From the NCBI RefSeq assembly GCF_004944975.1, contig NZ_SPQG01000011.1, forward strand, positions 1 to 64,000: 64,000 nt of DNA. Reading direction: 5' to 3'. This stretch comes from Halorhabdus amylolytica. GTDB taxonomy: Archaea; Halobacteriota; Halobacteria; Halobacteriales; Haloarculaceae. Made by a program: the position numbers and the translations under genes. Under the pieces are notes generated by a model. The model saw only the letters and a program-made list of their open reading frames with translations. It was not told where the DNA came from and did not search any database. This document shows, in pieces, positions 23,401 to 32,330 of the stretch (its first letter is position 1; each line of letters starts with the position of its first letter).

Positions 23401-26400
23401 GCCCACGAGGCCGCCGAGGTTCTCGGTGCCGGTGACGGTCACGTTTGCGCTCGCGTTCGTCACCGTTCCGTTCCAGCTGTACCCGACCAGTCCGCCGACG
23501 TTGTGGACTCCCGACACTGTCCCGGACACTATGCTCTCCGTCACGCTCCCGCGGAGGTCACCGACGAGCACACTGGTCTCCCAGTTCCCGGAGATGGAAG
23601 CGTTCTCGACGGTGACGTCCGTCAGTGTTCCGCTGGCGCCAACGTATCTGAATAGCGCTGTTTCGTTTTCGGCGGGACGATCGATGGTCAGGTCTGCCAT
23701 AGTGGAGCCGTTGCCGTCGAACGTCCCGGTGAATCCTGTACTGTAGCCACCGATCGGGTCGAAGCCCTTCTGGGCGTCGTGGACTGCGTCGTACCCCGCC
23801 GTGTTCTCGTCGAGGTCGGCGACGAGCGTGAAGCTGGCATCGAGATTCTGGCGTGTATTGTTGAGGTGATTCCAGTTCTCGATCTGGTAGGGATCGCTGT
23901 CGGTACCCGACCCTCCGGCGTAGAGATCCCCGGTCCCGGAGTCGGCTGTTGCCAGCCCCGGCGCGGGCTGTTGGGTGTTTTGCAGCAGATACGGGTACGA
24001 GACGTGGCTAGAGTTGTCCAGGACATCCCACGTGTTCTGGAAGTCGAAGTTCGTGTTCGTCTTTGCGGGGTCGCCTTTCAGTTCCGCCGTCGAGAGGCCA
24101 GTCACGTTCGTCGTGGAACCGCCATTAAATCCAATGCCAGCCGACCGTCCGGTCGTGTTCTCGTCCCAATACACGTCAGCCACTGTGCCCAGATTCTGGC
24201 CGACAAGGCCACCCACATATTGGGAACCAGTCACGTTCCCCGAGACATATGACCTGTTCAGAGTGTCGTGGTTTTGCCCGACGAGCCCACCGACATACTC
24301 GGAGCCGGTCACGTTCCCTGTCGTATATGACCTGGTTAGCGTGCCCCGATTTACCCCAACGAGACCACCCACGTACTTGGAGCCAGTTACGGTCCCTGTC
24401 ACATAGGAGTGTTTCACCAGGCCGTAGTTCAGCCCGATGAGGCTCCCGACACGACTCGAACCGTCGATAACACTCGCATCGAGACTGGTGTTCGCAACTT
24501 TTCCGTTGCTTTCGACGGCTCCGAACAGACCGACGTAATCCTCAGTCGACCGGCCGATCGTCAGGTTCTCGATGATGTGACCGGTCCCATCGAAGGTTCC
24601 TGTGAACTCGGTGTCCTTCGAGAGATCAAATGTCCCGATCGGGTCGAAGCCAGCCCCGCCATTGGCCGAGGGACTTGCCACCGAATCGTAGCCCGCAGTC
24701 GTGGCATTCAGGTCGGCGACGAGCGTAAAGTTCGCACCGAGGTTCTGGCGCACGTTGTCGAGATGTGTCCAGTTCGCGATTTCGTATGGGTCGCTGTCGG
24801 TACCCGACCCTCCGGCGTAGAGATCTCCGGTCCCGGACCCGGCAGTTGCCAGTCCCGGCGCGGGCGACTGGGCGTTGTTCAGTAGATACGGGTACGAGAT
24901 GTGAGTAGCGTTGTCCACGACGCCCCACGTGTTCGTGAAGTCGAACGCGAGGCTGGTGTTTGCCTTCAGTTGGCTGGTCGTGAGCCCGGTGCCACCGGCC
25001 GAGGTGGGCTGACCGGTCGTGTTCGCGTCCCAATACGAGTCGGTTACCGAACCGGAGTTGACCCCGGTAAGGCCGCCGACATCACCAGCGCCGGTGGAAA
25101 CGCCGCCCGTCGCGTAGGACCGAGCAACTGTGCCCTTGTTTTGCCCGACCAGCCCACCAGCCCCCGAGTCCGTGTACGAAGCCGGACCAGTAACGGTGCT
25201 ATTCGCGTAGGAGTCCTCGATCGTGCCATTGTTCCAGCCGGCGAGGCCTCCGACGTCTTGGGTATCCACAGTAGCTGACCCTGTCGCGTAGGTTTCAGTC
25301 ACTGTTCCGTAATTGGTGCCGACGACGACGCCGACCCAATCGGATCCATCAACAGTTCCCTCCACCGACGAGCGACTCACCACTCCGTTACTTCTGCCAG
25401 CGAGGCCCCCGGTTTCTTGGCCACCAGTGACAGCGACGGCTTCCAGACTGACGTTCTCGATCGTTCCGGTAGTGCTAACGTTCCCGAAAAGACCGACGAA
25501 ATCCTCACCCGGTCGGTCGATCGTCAGGTTCGCGATAGTGAAGTCGTTGCCGTCGAAGGTTCCAGTGAAGGGTGTGCTGGAGTCGCCGATCGGGTCGAAG
25601 CCAGCGCCCCCGTTGGCGGAACCACTGGCTACCGAGCTATACCCGGCACTGTTCTTGTCCAGATTCGAAGCCAGCACGTAATCGCCGTCGAGATCATTGC
25701 GAACGTTGTTGAGGTCGTTCCAGTCCGTGATCTGGGTGATACTGATGCTGGCGTTGTCGGATTCGCCACTCGCGCCGTCTCTGCCGTCCGGTCCGATTGC
25801 CGTGTCGACCGTCGCAGTGTAGTCACCGTTCGTCGACCCGCTGTAGGAGGCGGTGTAGGTGAACGGCCCGCTACCGCTCTCGGTGAAGTCACTCTCGGTC
25901 AGCGTCGCGGACTCGGCACCGCTGATCGACACCGAAATCGTCGAGAGTTGGAGCGACGAGTCGAAACTAATCTCCAGGTTCTGAGCCGAGGGATTGGTAA
26001 CGGTGACGTTCGTAATCGACGGCGCTGGTTCCGCGAGCGCGTAGAAGGCACTGCCCGACCCGTAATACAAGGTGTCGTTCCAGACGAGTGGCGTGGCGTA
26101 GAGATTGCCCGTCGGTGAATCGTAGGCCCAGAGTTCTGTGCCGTCGGTCGCGTTGAAGGCATGGACCGACGCATTGCCGAAGTCCATGACGTAGACGACG
26201 TCGTCTACCACGATTGGCGCACCTCGGAAGTCTCTTCCCGTGTACTCCCATTTGAGGGTTCCATCAGAGGCGTTCAGCGCGGTGAGGTTGCCCCCGCGAC
26301 TGGACGCATAGAGTGTGCCGTCGGCGTAGACCTGTCCGCTGTCGACTTCACCTGACAGGGTGTAGTCCCAGCGTTTTGTTCCGTCGGTCGCGTTCAGGGC

Positions 26401-27492
26401 GTAGACGTTTCCGTTGTCGTCACCGATGAACACCGTGTCGTTGACCACTGTCGCGTCAGACTGGATGCCGATGGGCACCGAGTACTTCCAGACCAGATCC
26501 CCGGTCGTCGCGTTGAGCGCGGTCACATTACCGCCGTAACCGTAACCGCCACCCGAATTCCCACTTCCGAAGTAGACCACGCCGTCGACCACTGCCGGAT
26601 TCGATTCGACGAGGACGGGATCGTACAGGGTATGGTGCCACAGTTCCTCGCCGGTGGTGGCGTTCACTGCCGTCATGTTGCGATTGTTCGACCCGAAGTA
26701 GACCACGCCGTCCACGACCGCTGGGGCCGACCGAACGTTCGTTTGTGTCTGGTAGTTCCAGAGTTCGTTTCCGTTTTCGGCGTCGATTGCGTGGAGTTTG
26801 TAGTCGTTACTGCCGATGTAGAGGACACCGTTCGCGTAGGCGGGTGTCGTCCACGTCGAACCAGAAGTCCCGCCAGGTGTGGCGCTCCACTTCACTGCTC
26901 CCGTCTCGGGGTCGAGTGCGTAGAGTTGGCCGCCATCGTGGAACGCGGTGTAGAGCGTCCCGTTCACGATAGTCGATTGCATCACGTGCGGCGTCCCGTC
27001 CGAGATGTTCCACTGCTCGACGGGTTCCCTGGTCGGTCCTATCTGATTCGGGTAGTGTCCGAGGTTCCGTGGCCCGCCGTGGTATTTGGGATTGGCTGCC
27101 TCGATTGTCACCGTCTCGCTCGCGCTCGTGGACCCGCCCGCTACCGTGACGGTGTGGTCGCCAACGTCCCAGAGCGTCTCCTGAATCCAGATATTCGTGT
27201 TCGAGTTCGCCGCGACCGTCCCGTTTTTCCACTGTTCGACGGTCCCGTCGACGCTCACGGAGACGTTGTACGTCTGCTGGCTGCTGTCGGAGTTACTGAC
27301 GGTGATGTTAGCGTCGACAGCGCTTCCCTTCGGAAGTGTCGTCGGCGAGATTGACGCCGACGAGTAACTGACGGCCGTGTTTCCTGCACCGCCACCCGTG
27401 TTTGCGGCGGCTACGCCCGTTCCGAACGAGACGCCGACAGCAAGCACCGACATGACCATCAGTGTCGAAAGCGCGAGCGCGCGGAGTTTCAT
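20467..27492 (-). CDS. Giant surface protein: PQQ propeller, GLUG-repeat array, Thr/Glu linker, C-terminal membrane anchor
   Basis: 2341 residues. Sec signal about 1-30 (STLMVMSVLAVGVSFGTGVAAA); CARDB-like beta domain to about 135; PQQ-type beta-propeller about 140-485 (repeated LYALDPETGAVKWS-like blades); an Ig-like domain about 490-580; a long GLUG array about 585-1960 in three blocks, each opened by a WxxLxNxRxxL...DPIG...FTGTFDGN module and filled with VGGLVG-type units; a second Ig-like domain about 1970-2080; six 9-residue GDTTTEEDD-type repeats; a last beta domain; and a TM helix about 2312-2335 before RRRKTA. There is no PGF-CTERM motif. It is probably an S-layer-associated adhesin or binding scaffold. 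Confidence 0.9.
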   Translation of the reverse strand: MKLRALALSTLMVMSVLAVGVSFGTGVAAANTGGGAGNTAVSYSSASISPTTLPKGSAVDANITVSNSDSSQQTYNVSVSVDGTVEQWKNGTVAANSNTNIWIQETLWDVGDHTVTVAGGSTSASETVTIEAANPKYHGGPRNLGHYPNQIGPTREPVEQWNISDGTPHVMQSTIVNGTLYTAFHDGGQLYALDPETGAVKWSATPGGTSGSTWTTPAYANGVLYIGSNDYKLHAIDAENGNELWNYQTQTNVRSAPAVVDGVVYFGSNNRNMTAVNATTGEELWHHTLYDPVLVESNPAVVDGVVYFGSGNSGGGYGYGGNVTALNATTGDLVWKYSVPIGIQSDATVVNDTVFIGDDNGNVYALNATDGTKRWDYTLSGEVDSGQVYADGTLYASSRGGNLTALNASDGTLKWEYTGRDFRGAPIVVDDVVYVMDFGNASVHAFNATDGTELWAYDSPTGNLYATPLVWNDTLYYGSGSAFYALAEPAPSITNVTVTNPSAQNLEISFDSSLQLSTISVSISGAESATLTESDFTESGSGPFTYTASYSGSTNGDYTATVDTAIGPDGRDGASGESDNASISITQITDWNDLNNVRNDLDGDYVLASNLDKNSAGYSSVASGSANGGAGFDPIGDSSTPFTGTFDGNDFTIANLTIDRPGEDFVGLFGNVSTTGTIENVSLEAVAVTGGQETGGLAGRSNGVVSRSSVEGTVDGSDWVGVVVGTNYGTVTETYATGSATVDTQDVGGLAGWNNGTIEDSYANSTVTGPASYTDSGAGGLVGQNKGTVARSYATGGVSTGAGDVGGLTGVNSGSVTDSYWDANTTGQPTSAGGTGLTTSQLKANTSLAFDFTNTWGVVDNATHISYPYLLNNAQSPAPGLATAGSGTGDLYAGGSGTDSDPYEIANWTHLDNVRQNLGANFTLVADLNATTAGYDSVASPSANGGAGFDPIGTFDLSKDTEFTGTFDGTGHIIENLTIGRSTEDYVGLFGAVESNGKVANTSLDASVIDGSSRVGSLIGLNYGLVKHSYVTGTVTGSKYVGGLVGVNRGTLTRSYTTGNVTGSEYVGGLVGQNHDTLNRSYVSGNVTGSQYVGGLVGQNLGTVADVYWDENTTGRSAGIGFNGGSTTNVTGLSTAELKGDPAKTNTNFDFQNTWDVLDNSSHVSYPYLLQNTQQPAPGLATADSGTGDLYAGGSGTDSDPYQIENWNHLNNTRQNLDASFTLVADLDENTAGYDAVHDAQKGFDPIGGYSTGFTGTFDGNGSTMADLTIDRPAENETALFRYVGASGTLTDVTVENASISGNWETSVLVGDLRGSVTESIVSGTVSGVHNVGGLVGYSWNGTVTNASANVTVTGTENLGGLVGLSDGSAGEIRSSHAIGDVTGSGDWVGGLVGELLGGGVVEDSYASGAVSGRNQVGGLLGRNEGSVIDSNASGQVNGTGDYVGGLVGSSPGSVENATASGDVNGTAHVGGLVGWLSSNVTESTATGAVTGDGTYVGGLAGELNGSHVVENSHASGTVSGGDQTGGLLGRNEGSVLDSTATGNVTSTEDYVGGLVGSTLGPLRNVSASGDVTGNGTSSNTVGGLAGYSEGSVSNATASGSVSGTGEEIGGLIGRLHSGAVLADSTATGTVTGSDYNTGGLVGQNGGTISASVAAGDVTGTINAGGLVGVNLGIVNRSAAIGNVTGERRVGGIVGGSTGTLLGSNATGAVTGTRSVGGLVGAQLGGSIRASNASGPITGNQSVGGLVGANGAESLGPGGTIEHSTASGSVTAKASATVPTQFGGLVGQNYQGTVTTSNATGDVIAGDATSVGGLVGYTNGTGASAVVNVSYATGNVSGAEDVGGLVGTSLNTTVNQTYATGSVTGDRMVGGLAGNATGSNNEVANSFAAGTVSATGTPVGGLIGNTESTTVTDAYWDVNTTGQDTSAGNATGLTTSQLKANTSLAFDFGTTWDIKTGTEISYPYLLNNTQSPTPGLGTIDTTPPSISTFSVTNPSGQDVQVSFDADEQLSTIEVALTGTESATLTTSDFTETDNGEGTYTYEATYAGSSDGNYAATLETAEDTVGNDGASGQSDTVEVDTSDDGDDGGDGDDGDDGDNGDTTTEENDGDTTTEENDGDTTTEEDDGETTTEEDDGDTTTEEDDGETPTDEEQPSGETTAGERWVEPSELQTVNIVDVRLETEPANSVKTTSIVTLENPATIDRTVDVRFVIDGEVAEERAVTVPAEERLNATYTEIVETAGTHEVAANVGTETEDGGFVRTFDFTIGTVELDQDGTEIASSSADLPWLDAQDESAAGESDDAVADDSDDGSGILHLIVGIGIVALVVVVLVGAYVRRRKTA
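21040..21198 (-). repeat. Six tandem 27-bp repeats encoding a Thr/Glu/Asp linker
   Basis: The repeat encodes GDTTTEEND or close variants six times in a row. Such Thr-rich acidic linkers carry O-glycans in haloarchaeal surface proteins and hold the ectodomain away from the membrane. Copies differ at single positions (N/D and D/E), as expected for slippage followed by drift. Confidence 0.85.
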
Positions 27493-28030
27493 CGACTCAC
27501 CTTCCGTGATCGATCGCTGGCAGGCCCTGGACAGTCACGACGCCATGTCGCGGCGGCTGTACTCGACCCATACTCGTCTGGAGGGAGGACCTCCCATCGC
27601 CGTTTCCCATCGCCTGAGTTATCAGTGTTGAAAGTTAGGAGAATCGCACTTCGTGTCCGCGCAGGTCCGAACATACCATGGATATTCGTTTGTATACACA
27701 AAAGTAGAATATCTTCGTGTGACGGTATGTTGGCCGTGATCTGCCCACGAGCCGTTCGATGTACTCGCAAAAAACCCGGAAGCAAGGCTGTCTGCGATAG
27801 CGCGCCACTCCGAAACCAGCAATATACTCCTGTAGAGGCGATCGCTGCCCAGGCTTCTCTATCACTCCAAATACCTTCATATGAAGGTATCTCGTCGGCC
27901 CGGTACCGACGGTCTTTTCGACATGAGCTGTGGTATCTTGCCTCGCTCTGGCGCGACAGTAAAGAATCATATTTGAGAATAGGGCTGGGGTTCTCGACCG
28001 TAGAGCGTGACCCATGGCGCCGGCGGAGTT
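27493..28030. promoter_or_regulatory. 540-bp upstream region of the surface-protein gene with two palindromic sites
   Basis: No credible gene lies here; the open frames have non-haloarchaeal composition. A perfect 20-bp palindrome, ATACCTTCATATGAAGGTAT, sits at 27871-27890. A degenerate copy at 27709-27728 matches it at 16 of 20 positions. Both lie upstream of the leftward surface-protein gene. A third copy lies between the two regulatory genes (30077-30096). Confidence 0.6.
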
Positions 28031-29989
28031 TCACTCGAAGCGAGTCTCGAAGACCTTCTGCTGGGCGCGGTGGAGGTGCTGGAGGAACGTCGAGTGCGCA
28101 ACGCCCAGTGTCTCCGCGATTTCCGCCGCGGTGGCCCCGCGGGGCTGTTCGAAGTACCCGTGGTGGTACGCCGCACGGAGGGCCTGGCGTTGCTTGTCGG
28201 TGAGTCGGGCCGCTCGCAGCTCGCTGCCGGGATCACTCGCTTCCTCGTCGCCGATCGCAAGGAGTGAGACGTCCTCGAACGCCGCCTGCAATCGCTCGAG
28301 TGTCGGTGTGACGGTCTCCCGGGATTGGAGCTGTGCCTCGACGACGGCACCGTTGCTGTCGAGGGTCGTGGTATCGACGACGACGCCCCGCGACGCGAGA
28401 TGGGCTTCCGGACTGGGGCACGTGACCGTCACCTGGAGTCTGCGTGGCTCGACGTCGATTTCGTGGACTGACCGCACGTCCGGGTGAGCAGCCAGTACGT
28501 CCTGAATCGCGTCCGTCGCGCCCTCGATACGGAGATACTGGACGATTCCGTCCTCGTCGTCCGGGACAGTTCCCTGGACGGTGACCCGCTTGCAGTCCCG
28601 AAAGGCCCCGTCCATCGCGAGGTCTGCGAGGTAATACCCGTCGTCGTCGACGCGAAACCGGGCCGTGACAGTCCGGTCTGCAGCGAGGGTATTCTCCGTC
28701 GCGAGGCTGTGAATCCCGAACGCGACGGTATCCCCGAGGTCGGTGAGCAACCGGCGTTCGGTCTCGCCGAAATGGTCCTCCTTGTCGTGATAGACCGCCA
28801 ACACGCCATAGGGAACGTCGTTGTGTTCGAGCGGGACCGCCCCGCCGGACCGGAACCCGTGGTCTGTGACGACTTCTCGCCACGCCGAGGGAAACAACTC
28901 GGCGATGTCCTGGACGAACTGTGGCTCTCCCGACTGGGCAGCCCACGTAGCGGGTTCGCCCTGCACCTCGTCGGTTTCGGCGGCTGAGGAGATCGCATCG
29001 ACAAACTCGCGATCCCCACCAACAGCCCGCGGGGACAGTCCATCGGTCGCCCGCTCGGCAACCCACACGACCGGATACCCATACTCGTATAAATGGGTGA
29101 CGACGTCTGCTTCCAGTGTGTCTCGCGTCCGAGATTCGACCAGTGCTTCCTGAACCGTTCGATTGAGGTCTCGCTCCCACCGTAGCTCACGCTCGCGGCG
29201 TCGTCGTTCGCTCACGTCACGGATCGAAACGAGCAGTGTCGGCTTGCCGTCGTCGGTGATCCGTCGACCAGTGAACTCACACACCCGAAGCGTCCCGTCG
29301 GAACGGCGAAGGCGCGCCTCCTGTAATTCCGGCTCGGAACTCCCGTCGTCCCAGTTCGCGAACGCCTCACGAACCGCTTTGCGGTCGTCCGGGTGAATCG
29401 CGTCTTCGACGAGATCCTCGCCGATCCAGGACACACAGTCTTTGCCCGTGAGGTCAGCAAAGCGCTGGTTGCAAAACTGTACACGATCGTCTCTGAGCAG
29501 ACAGATCGCGTCACGACTCTCCTCGACGACAGACCGATAGCGCTGTTCGCTTTCCTCGAGTTGGGATTGTAAGCGACGCTGGCGCACAACTGACTCGATT
29601 TTCTCGGCAAAGAGTGGGGATTGATCGATCGACGGATCTTTGACGACGTAATCGGTCACGCCGGCGTCGATCGCCTGGGCAGCGACGTCCTCGTTTCCCT
29701 CACTGGTGATGAGGATGAACGGAATGTCCGGGCGGTCCTCGCGAATGCGTTCGAGCAATTCCAGGCCGGTAATGCCCGGCATCATGTAGTCCACGATCAG
29801 ACAGTCGACCCGGTCGGACTCCGCGAGCTGGACGAGCGCCTCGTTGGCATCGTTCGCGACCGAGACAGTGATCTCCTCCGTCTCGGTTTCGATCCGCTTC
29901 GCAGCGACTGAGGCCCATCGTTCGCTGTCGTCGACTAACAGCGTGTGGATGTCTTGTTCGCTCTCTTCGGTCGAGTCATTCCCTGTCAT
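28031..29989 (-). CDS. REC-PAS-GAF-HTH10 response regulator (Bat-type)
   Basis: 652 residues from MTGNDSTEESEQDIHTLLVDD. The receiver domain (about 14-125) has phospho-acceptor Asp in CLIVDYMMPG and Lys in YVVKDPS. PAS follows at about 140-260 (RYRSVVEESRDAICLLRDDRVQFCNQRF), a GAF-like domain at about 275-420 (GAVPLEHNDVPYGVLAVYHDKEDHF), the bacterioopsin-activator domain, and a C-terminal HTH-10 (KQRQALRAAYHHGYFEQPRGATAAEIAETLGVAHSTFLQHLHRAQQK). It is divergent from a histidine kinase, so phosphotransfer between them is likely. It probably binds the palindromes found upstream of itself and of the surface-protein gene. Confidence 0.9.
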   Translation of the reverse strand: MTGNDSTEESEQDIHTLLVDDSERWASVAAKRIETETEEITVSVANDANEALVQLAESDRVDCLIVDYMMPGITGLELLERIREDRPDIPFILITSEGNEDVAAQAIDAGVTDYVVKDPSIDQSPLFAEKIESVVRQRRLQSQLEESEQRYRSVVEESRDAICLLRDDRVQFCNQRFADLTGKDCVSWIGEDLVEDAIHPDDRKAVREAFANWDDGSSEPELQEARLRRSDGTLRVCEFTGRRITDDGKPTLLVSIRDVSERRRRERELRWERDLNRTVQEALVESRTRDTLEADVVTHLYEYGYPVVWVAERATDGLSPRAVGGDREFVDAISSAAETDEVQGEPATWAAQSGEPQFVQDIAELFPSAWREVVTDHGFRSGGAVPLEHNDVPYGVLAVYHDKEDHFGETERRLLTDLGDTVAFGIHSLATENTLAADRTVTARFRVDDDGYYLADLAMDGAFRDCKRVTVQGTVPDDEDGIVQYLRIEGATDAIQDVLAAHPDVRSVHEIDVEPRRLQVTVTCPSPEAHLASRGVVVDTTTLDSNGAVVEAQLQSRETVTPTLERLQAAFEDVSLLAIGDEEASDPGSELRAARLTDKQRQALRAAYHHGYFEQPRGATAAEIAETLGVAHSTFLQHLHRAQQKVFETRFE

Positions 29990-30076
29990 TGTGTACTCGC
30001 CGCTGCTGTGGCACTCCCTGCTGGGCACTGTCGCTCCCCACCGGCGGCCCAGTCTCTTGTCGAGGAATTCATCCGC

Positions 30077-30096
30077 CTACCTTCGTATGAAGGTAT
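30077..30096. promoter_or_regulatory. Palindromic operator in the divergent regulator/kinase promoter
   Basis: CTACCTTCGTATGAAGGTAT matches the 20-bp palindrome at 27871-27890 at 18 of 20 positions. It lies 88-107 bases upstream of the regulator start and about 120 bases upstream of the kinase start. This fits autoregulation. Confidence 0.55.
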
Positions 30097-30213
30097 TAGG
30101 TTGTATATGTATCGGTCAACTCAGATCGTGAGACGTACCAACCCCTGTTACGGGGCCAATGTGGGGCACATTCTTGTATCAGGCTGTTCCAGAGTTCTTC
30201 ACGGTGAGGATTC

Positions 30214-31743
30214 GTGAGTGACCCTTCCACACAGTCGCCACAGCCATCGGGTGTCGACCAGTCATTCCTCCCGTATCCGTATCAACGACTCACTCGGAGC
30301 GGGCAAATCAGTGCAGTCAACGAGGCCTGGGTCAGTGTCTTGGGGTACGAGGCAGACGACGTCTGTGGCGAGACGTTTCGCGAGTACGTCCATTCGGCTG
30401 ACCGGGAAGATTTCCGGTCGGCGTTCGATCGATTTATCACCGGGGAGCGATCGAGTCCGATCGAATTGGATATCCGGCACGCGGATGGCCATCCCGTGAC
30501 TGTCACGCTCGATATCTGCATCGAACGTAACGATGGGGGGGTATTCGAGAACGCACACTGTCAGTTCACGGAAATCGACCCAGCCAGCCGTTTTGGATCC
30601 CTCTCGACCACTGGTGGGGACACTGACGAAGGGTTCAGTGCCACGGAAGAACGACTGAAATTGGCCATCGAAGGGGCAAAACTCGGCATCTGGGACTGGG
30701 ACATGGAGGCTGACGAGGTGTTGCGCGACGAACTGCTGGCGAACATGCTTGGCTATTCGCCCGAAGAGATGGGTGATCAGTTAGACGACTGGGAACGATT
30801 GGTCCATTCCGACGGCAAGCAGCGCCACGACGAGGCGCTCGCAGAACACGTCTCGAAGGGGACCGATTTCTATCAGTGTGACTACCGGATGAAGACAAAA
30901 TCCGGCGACTACAAGTGGGTCCGAACGATGGGAACGGTTGTCGAGTGGGACGACGAGGGGGAGCCACAACGAGCGGTAGGCATTCATCTGGATATCGATG
31001 ACCAGAAGCGAAATCAGTTGAAACTTGCTCGTCGGACGGATCAACTCGAAGCCCTCAACCGGGTCGTAAGACACGACATCCGCAACGACATGAACGTCCT
31101 CCACATGTGGGCACAAGAACTCGACGACCACATCGAGGAGTCCGGTGAGCAGGCACTCGAACAGATCCTCGCTTCGGCAGGTCACATCCTGGAACTGACC
31201 GACGTGGCCCGCGAGTTCGTCGAATCGCTGGGTATCGACGAGGGCGTGGATCTCAAGCCCGTGGATCTGAAAGCCCATCTCGAGAAAGAACTCGCCAAAC
31301 AACGCGAGACGTATCCGCATGCCGATTTCGAGATCGGCGGTTCTCTCCCGGACGTGACTGTCCGGGCAAACGAAATGATCTCTTCCGTCTTCCGGAACCT
31401 GCTTGTCAACGCCGTCGAACACAATGACTCGTCGTCGCCAACCGTCGCGGTCGAGGCGACCGTCCGGGAGGATACCGTTGCAGTCGTCGTCGCGGACGAC
31501 GGCCCCGGGATCGCGCCTCCGCTCAGAGCGGAAATCTTCGGAAGGGGAGCCAAAAGCGTCACTGGTGGCACTGGTATCGGGTTGTATCTGGTCGAAACAC
31601 TCGTCGAAAATTACGGGGGGACAATCCGCGTGACGGGCCGCAACGAGTGGGAAGACTCGCACGGTCAGCTGTTGCCCCGCGGAGCAGATACAACCGGGGC
31701 GGTGTTCGTGGTCGAACTGCCACTGGCGGACGCCGTGCGGTGA
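30214..31743 (+). CDS. PAS-PAS sensor histidine kinase (soluble)
   Basis: 509 residues from a GTG. There is no membrane segment, so it is cytoplasmic. PAS 1 is at about 18-125 (SGQISAVNEAWVSVLGYEADDVCGETFREYVHSADRE), PAS 2 with PAC at about 145-270 (KLAIEGAKLGIWDWDMEADEVL, YRMKTKSGDYKWVRTMGTVVEWDDEG). The H-box is RVVRHDIRNDMNVL (His near 287), the N-box NLLVNAVEHND, the G1 box DDGPGI and the G2 box GGTGIGLYL. All catalytic boxes are present. It is divergent from the receiver-HTH10 regulator. The signal is unknown; PAS domains suggest redox, light or small-molecule sensing. Confidence 0.9.
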   Translation: MSDPSTQSPQPSGVDQSFLPYPYQRLTRSGQISAVNEAWVSVLGYEADDVCGETFREYVHSADREDFRSAFDRFITGERSSPIELDIRHADGHPVTVTLDICIERNDGGVFENAHCQFTEIDPASRFGSLSTTGGDTDEGFSATEERLKLAIEGAKLGIWDWDMEADEVLRDELLANMLGYSPEEMGDQLDDWERLVHSDGKQRHDEALAEHVSKGTDFYQCDYRMKTKSGDYKWVRTMGTVVEWDDEGEPQRAVGIHLDIDDQKRNQLKLARRTDQLEALNRVVRHDIRNDMNVLHMWAQELDDHIEESGEQALEQILASAGHILELTDVAREFVESLGIDEGVDLKPVDLKAHLEKELAKQRETYPHADFEIGGSLPDVTVRANEMISSVFRNLLVNAVEHNDSSSPTVAVEATVREDTVAVVVADDGPGIAPPLRAEIFGRGAKSVTGGTGIGLYLVETLVENYGGTIRVTGRNEWEDSHGQLLPRGADTTGAVFVVELPLADAVR

Positions 31744-31759
31744 CTGTGTGGTCATCGGG

Positions 31760-32301
31760 CCGCTGGATGTGGCATCTACAGGCGGAAGCGGGTGCAGAAC
31801 GCCGAAAAACCGAGTATGCACGATACGCTCGAAGGTCGGGAAGAACGGTTCGTCCGTGACCGACTCCACAAGGTGAGCCGTCACATCGTGGAGTGGAGCC
31901 ACCAGTTCGAGAACCCATGCATCGTCTTTGAAGACCTCAAAGAGATGCGCGACAGTATCGACTACGGCACGCGGATGAACCGACGCTTGCACCACCTGCC
32001 GTTCCGTGCGCTCCAATACTACACCTCGTACAAAGCCGCCTTCGAAGGCGTGCCAACAGCGTGGATTGACCCTGAATACACGAGTCAACAGTGTCCGATG
32101 TGTGGACATACGGAACGGGCGAACCGCAACAAAAAGCGGTTCAAGTGCTGCTCGTGCCAGCATCAGGACCACGCCGACCGAAGTGCGAGCGTCAACATCG
32201 CTGTGAAAGGTATCGGGAAGCATCAAGACTGGAATGTGCCTGCTCTCAACAGCCTTCCCCAAGTACGGAAGATATCGACCGAGAGACGGAGTCTCTCGTG
32301 A
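31760..32301 (+). pseudogene. tnpB: tnpB remnant, C-terminal part only
   Basis: An in-frame stretch beginning near YRRKRVQNAEKPSMHD continues through IVFEDLKEMRD (RuvC-II Glu), EYTSQQCPMCGHTERANR, FKCCSCQHQDHADRSASVNIAV (zinc ribbon and RuvC-III Asp). The N-terminal half with the RuvC-I Asp is missing, and no start is appropriate. The frame ends in ERRSLS-stop inside a double-hairpin repeat, the same ending as the other broken tnpB in this window. It begins only about 20 bases after the kinase stop. Confidence 0.85.
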
Positions 32302-32330
32302 TCCCGAAAATCTCTGATTTTCGGGCGACG
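32276..32330. repeat. Double-hairpin repeat at the end of the tnpB remnant
   Basis: Hairpin GAGAGAC-GGA-GTCTCTC (32281-32297), linker GTGAT, then hairpin CCCGAAAATC-TCT-GATTTTCGGG (32303-32325). The order and linker match the insertion in tnpB at 16131-16183, although the stem sequences differ, so pairing has been preserved by compensating change. Confidence 0.75.
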
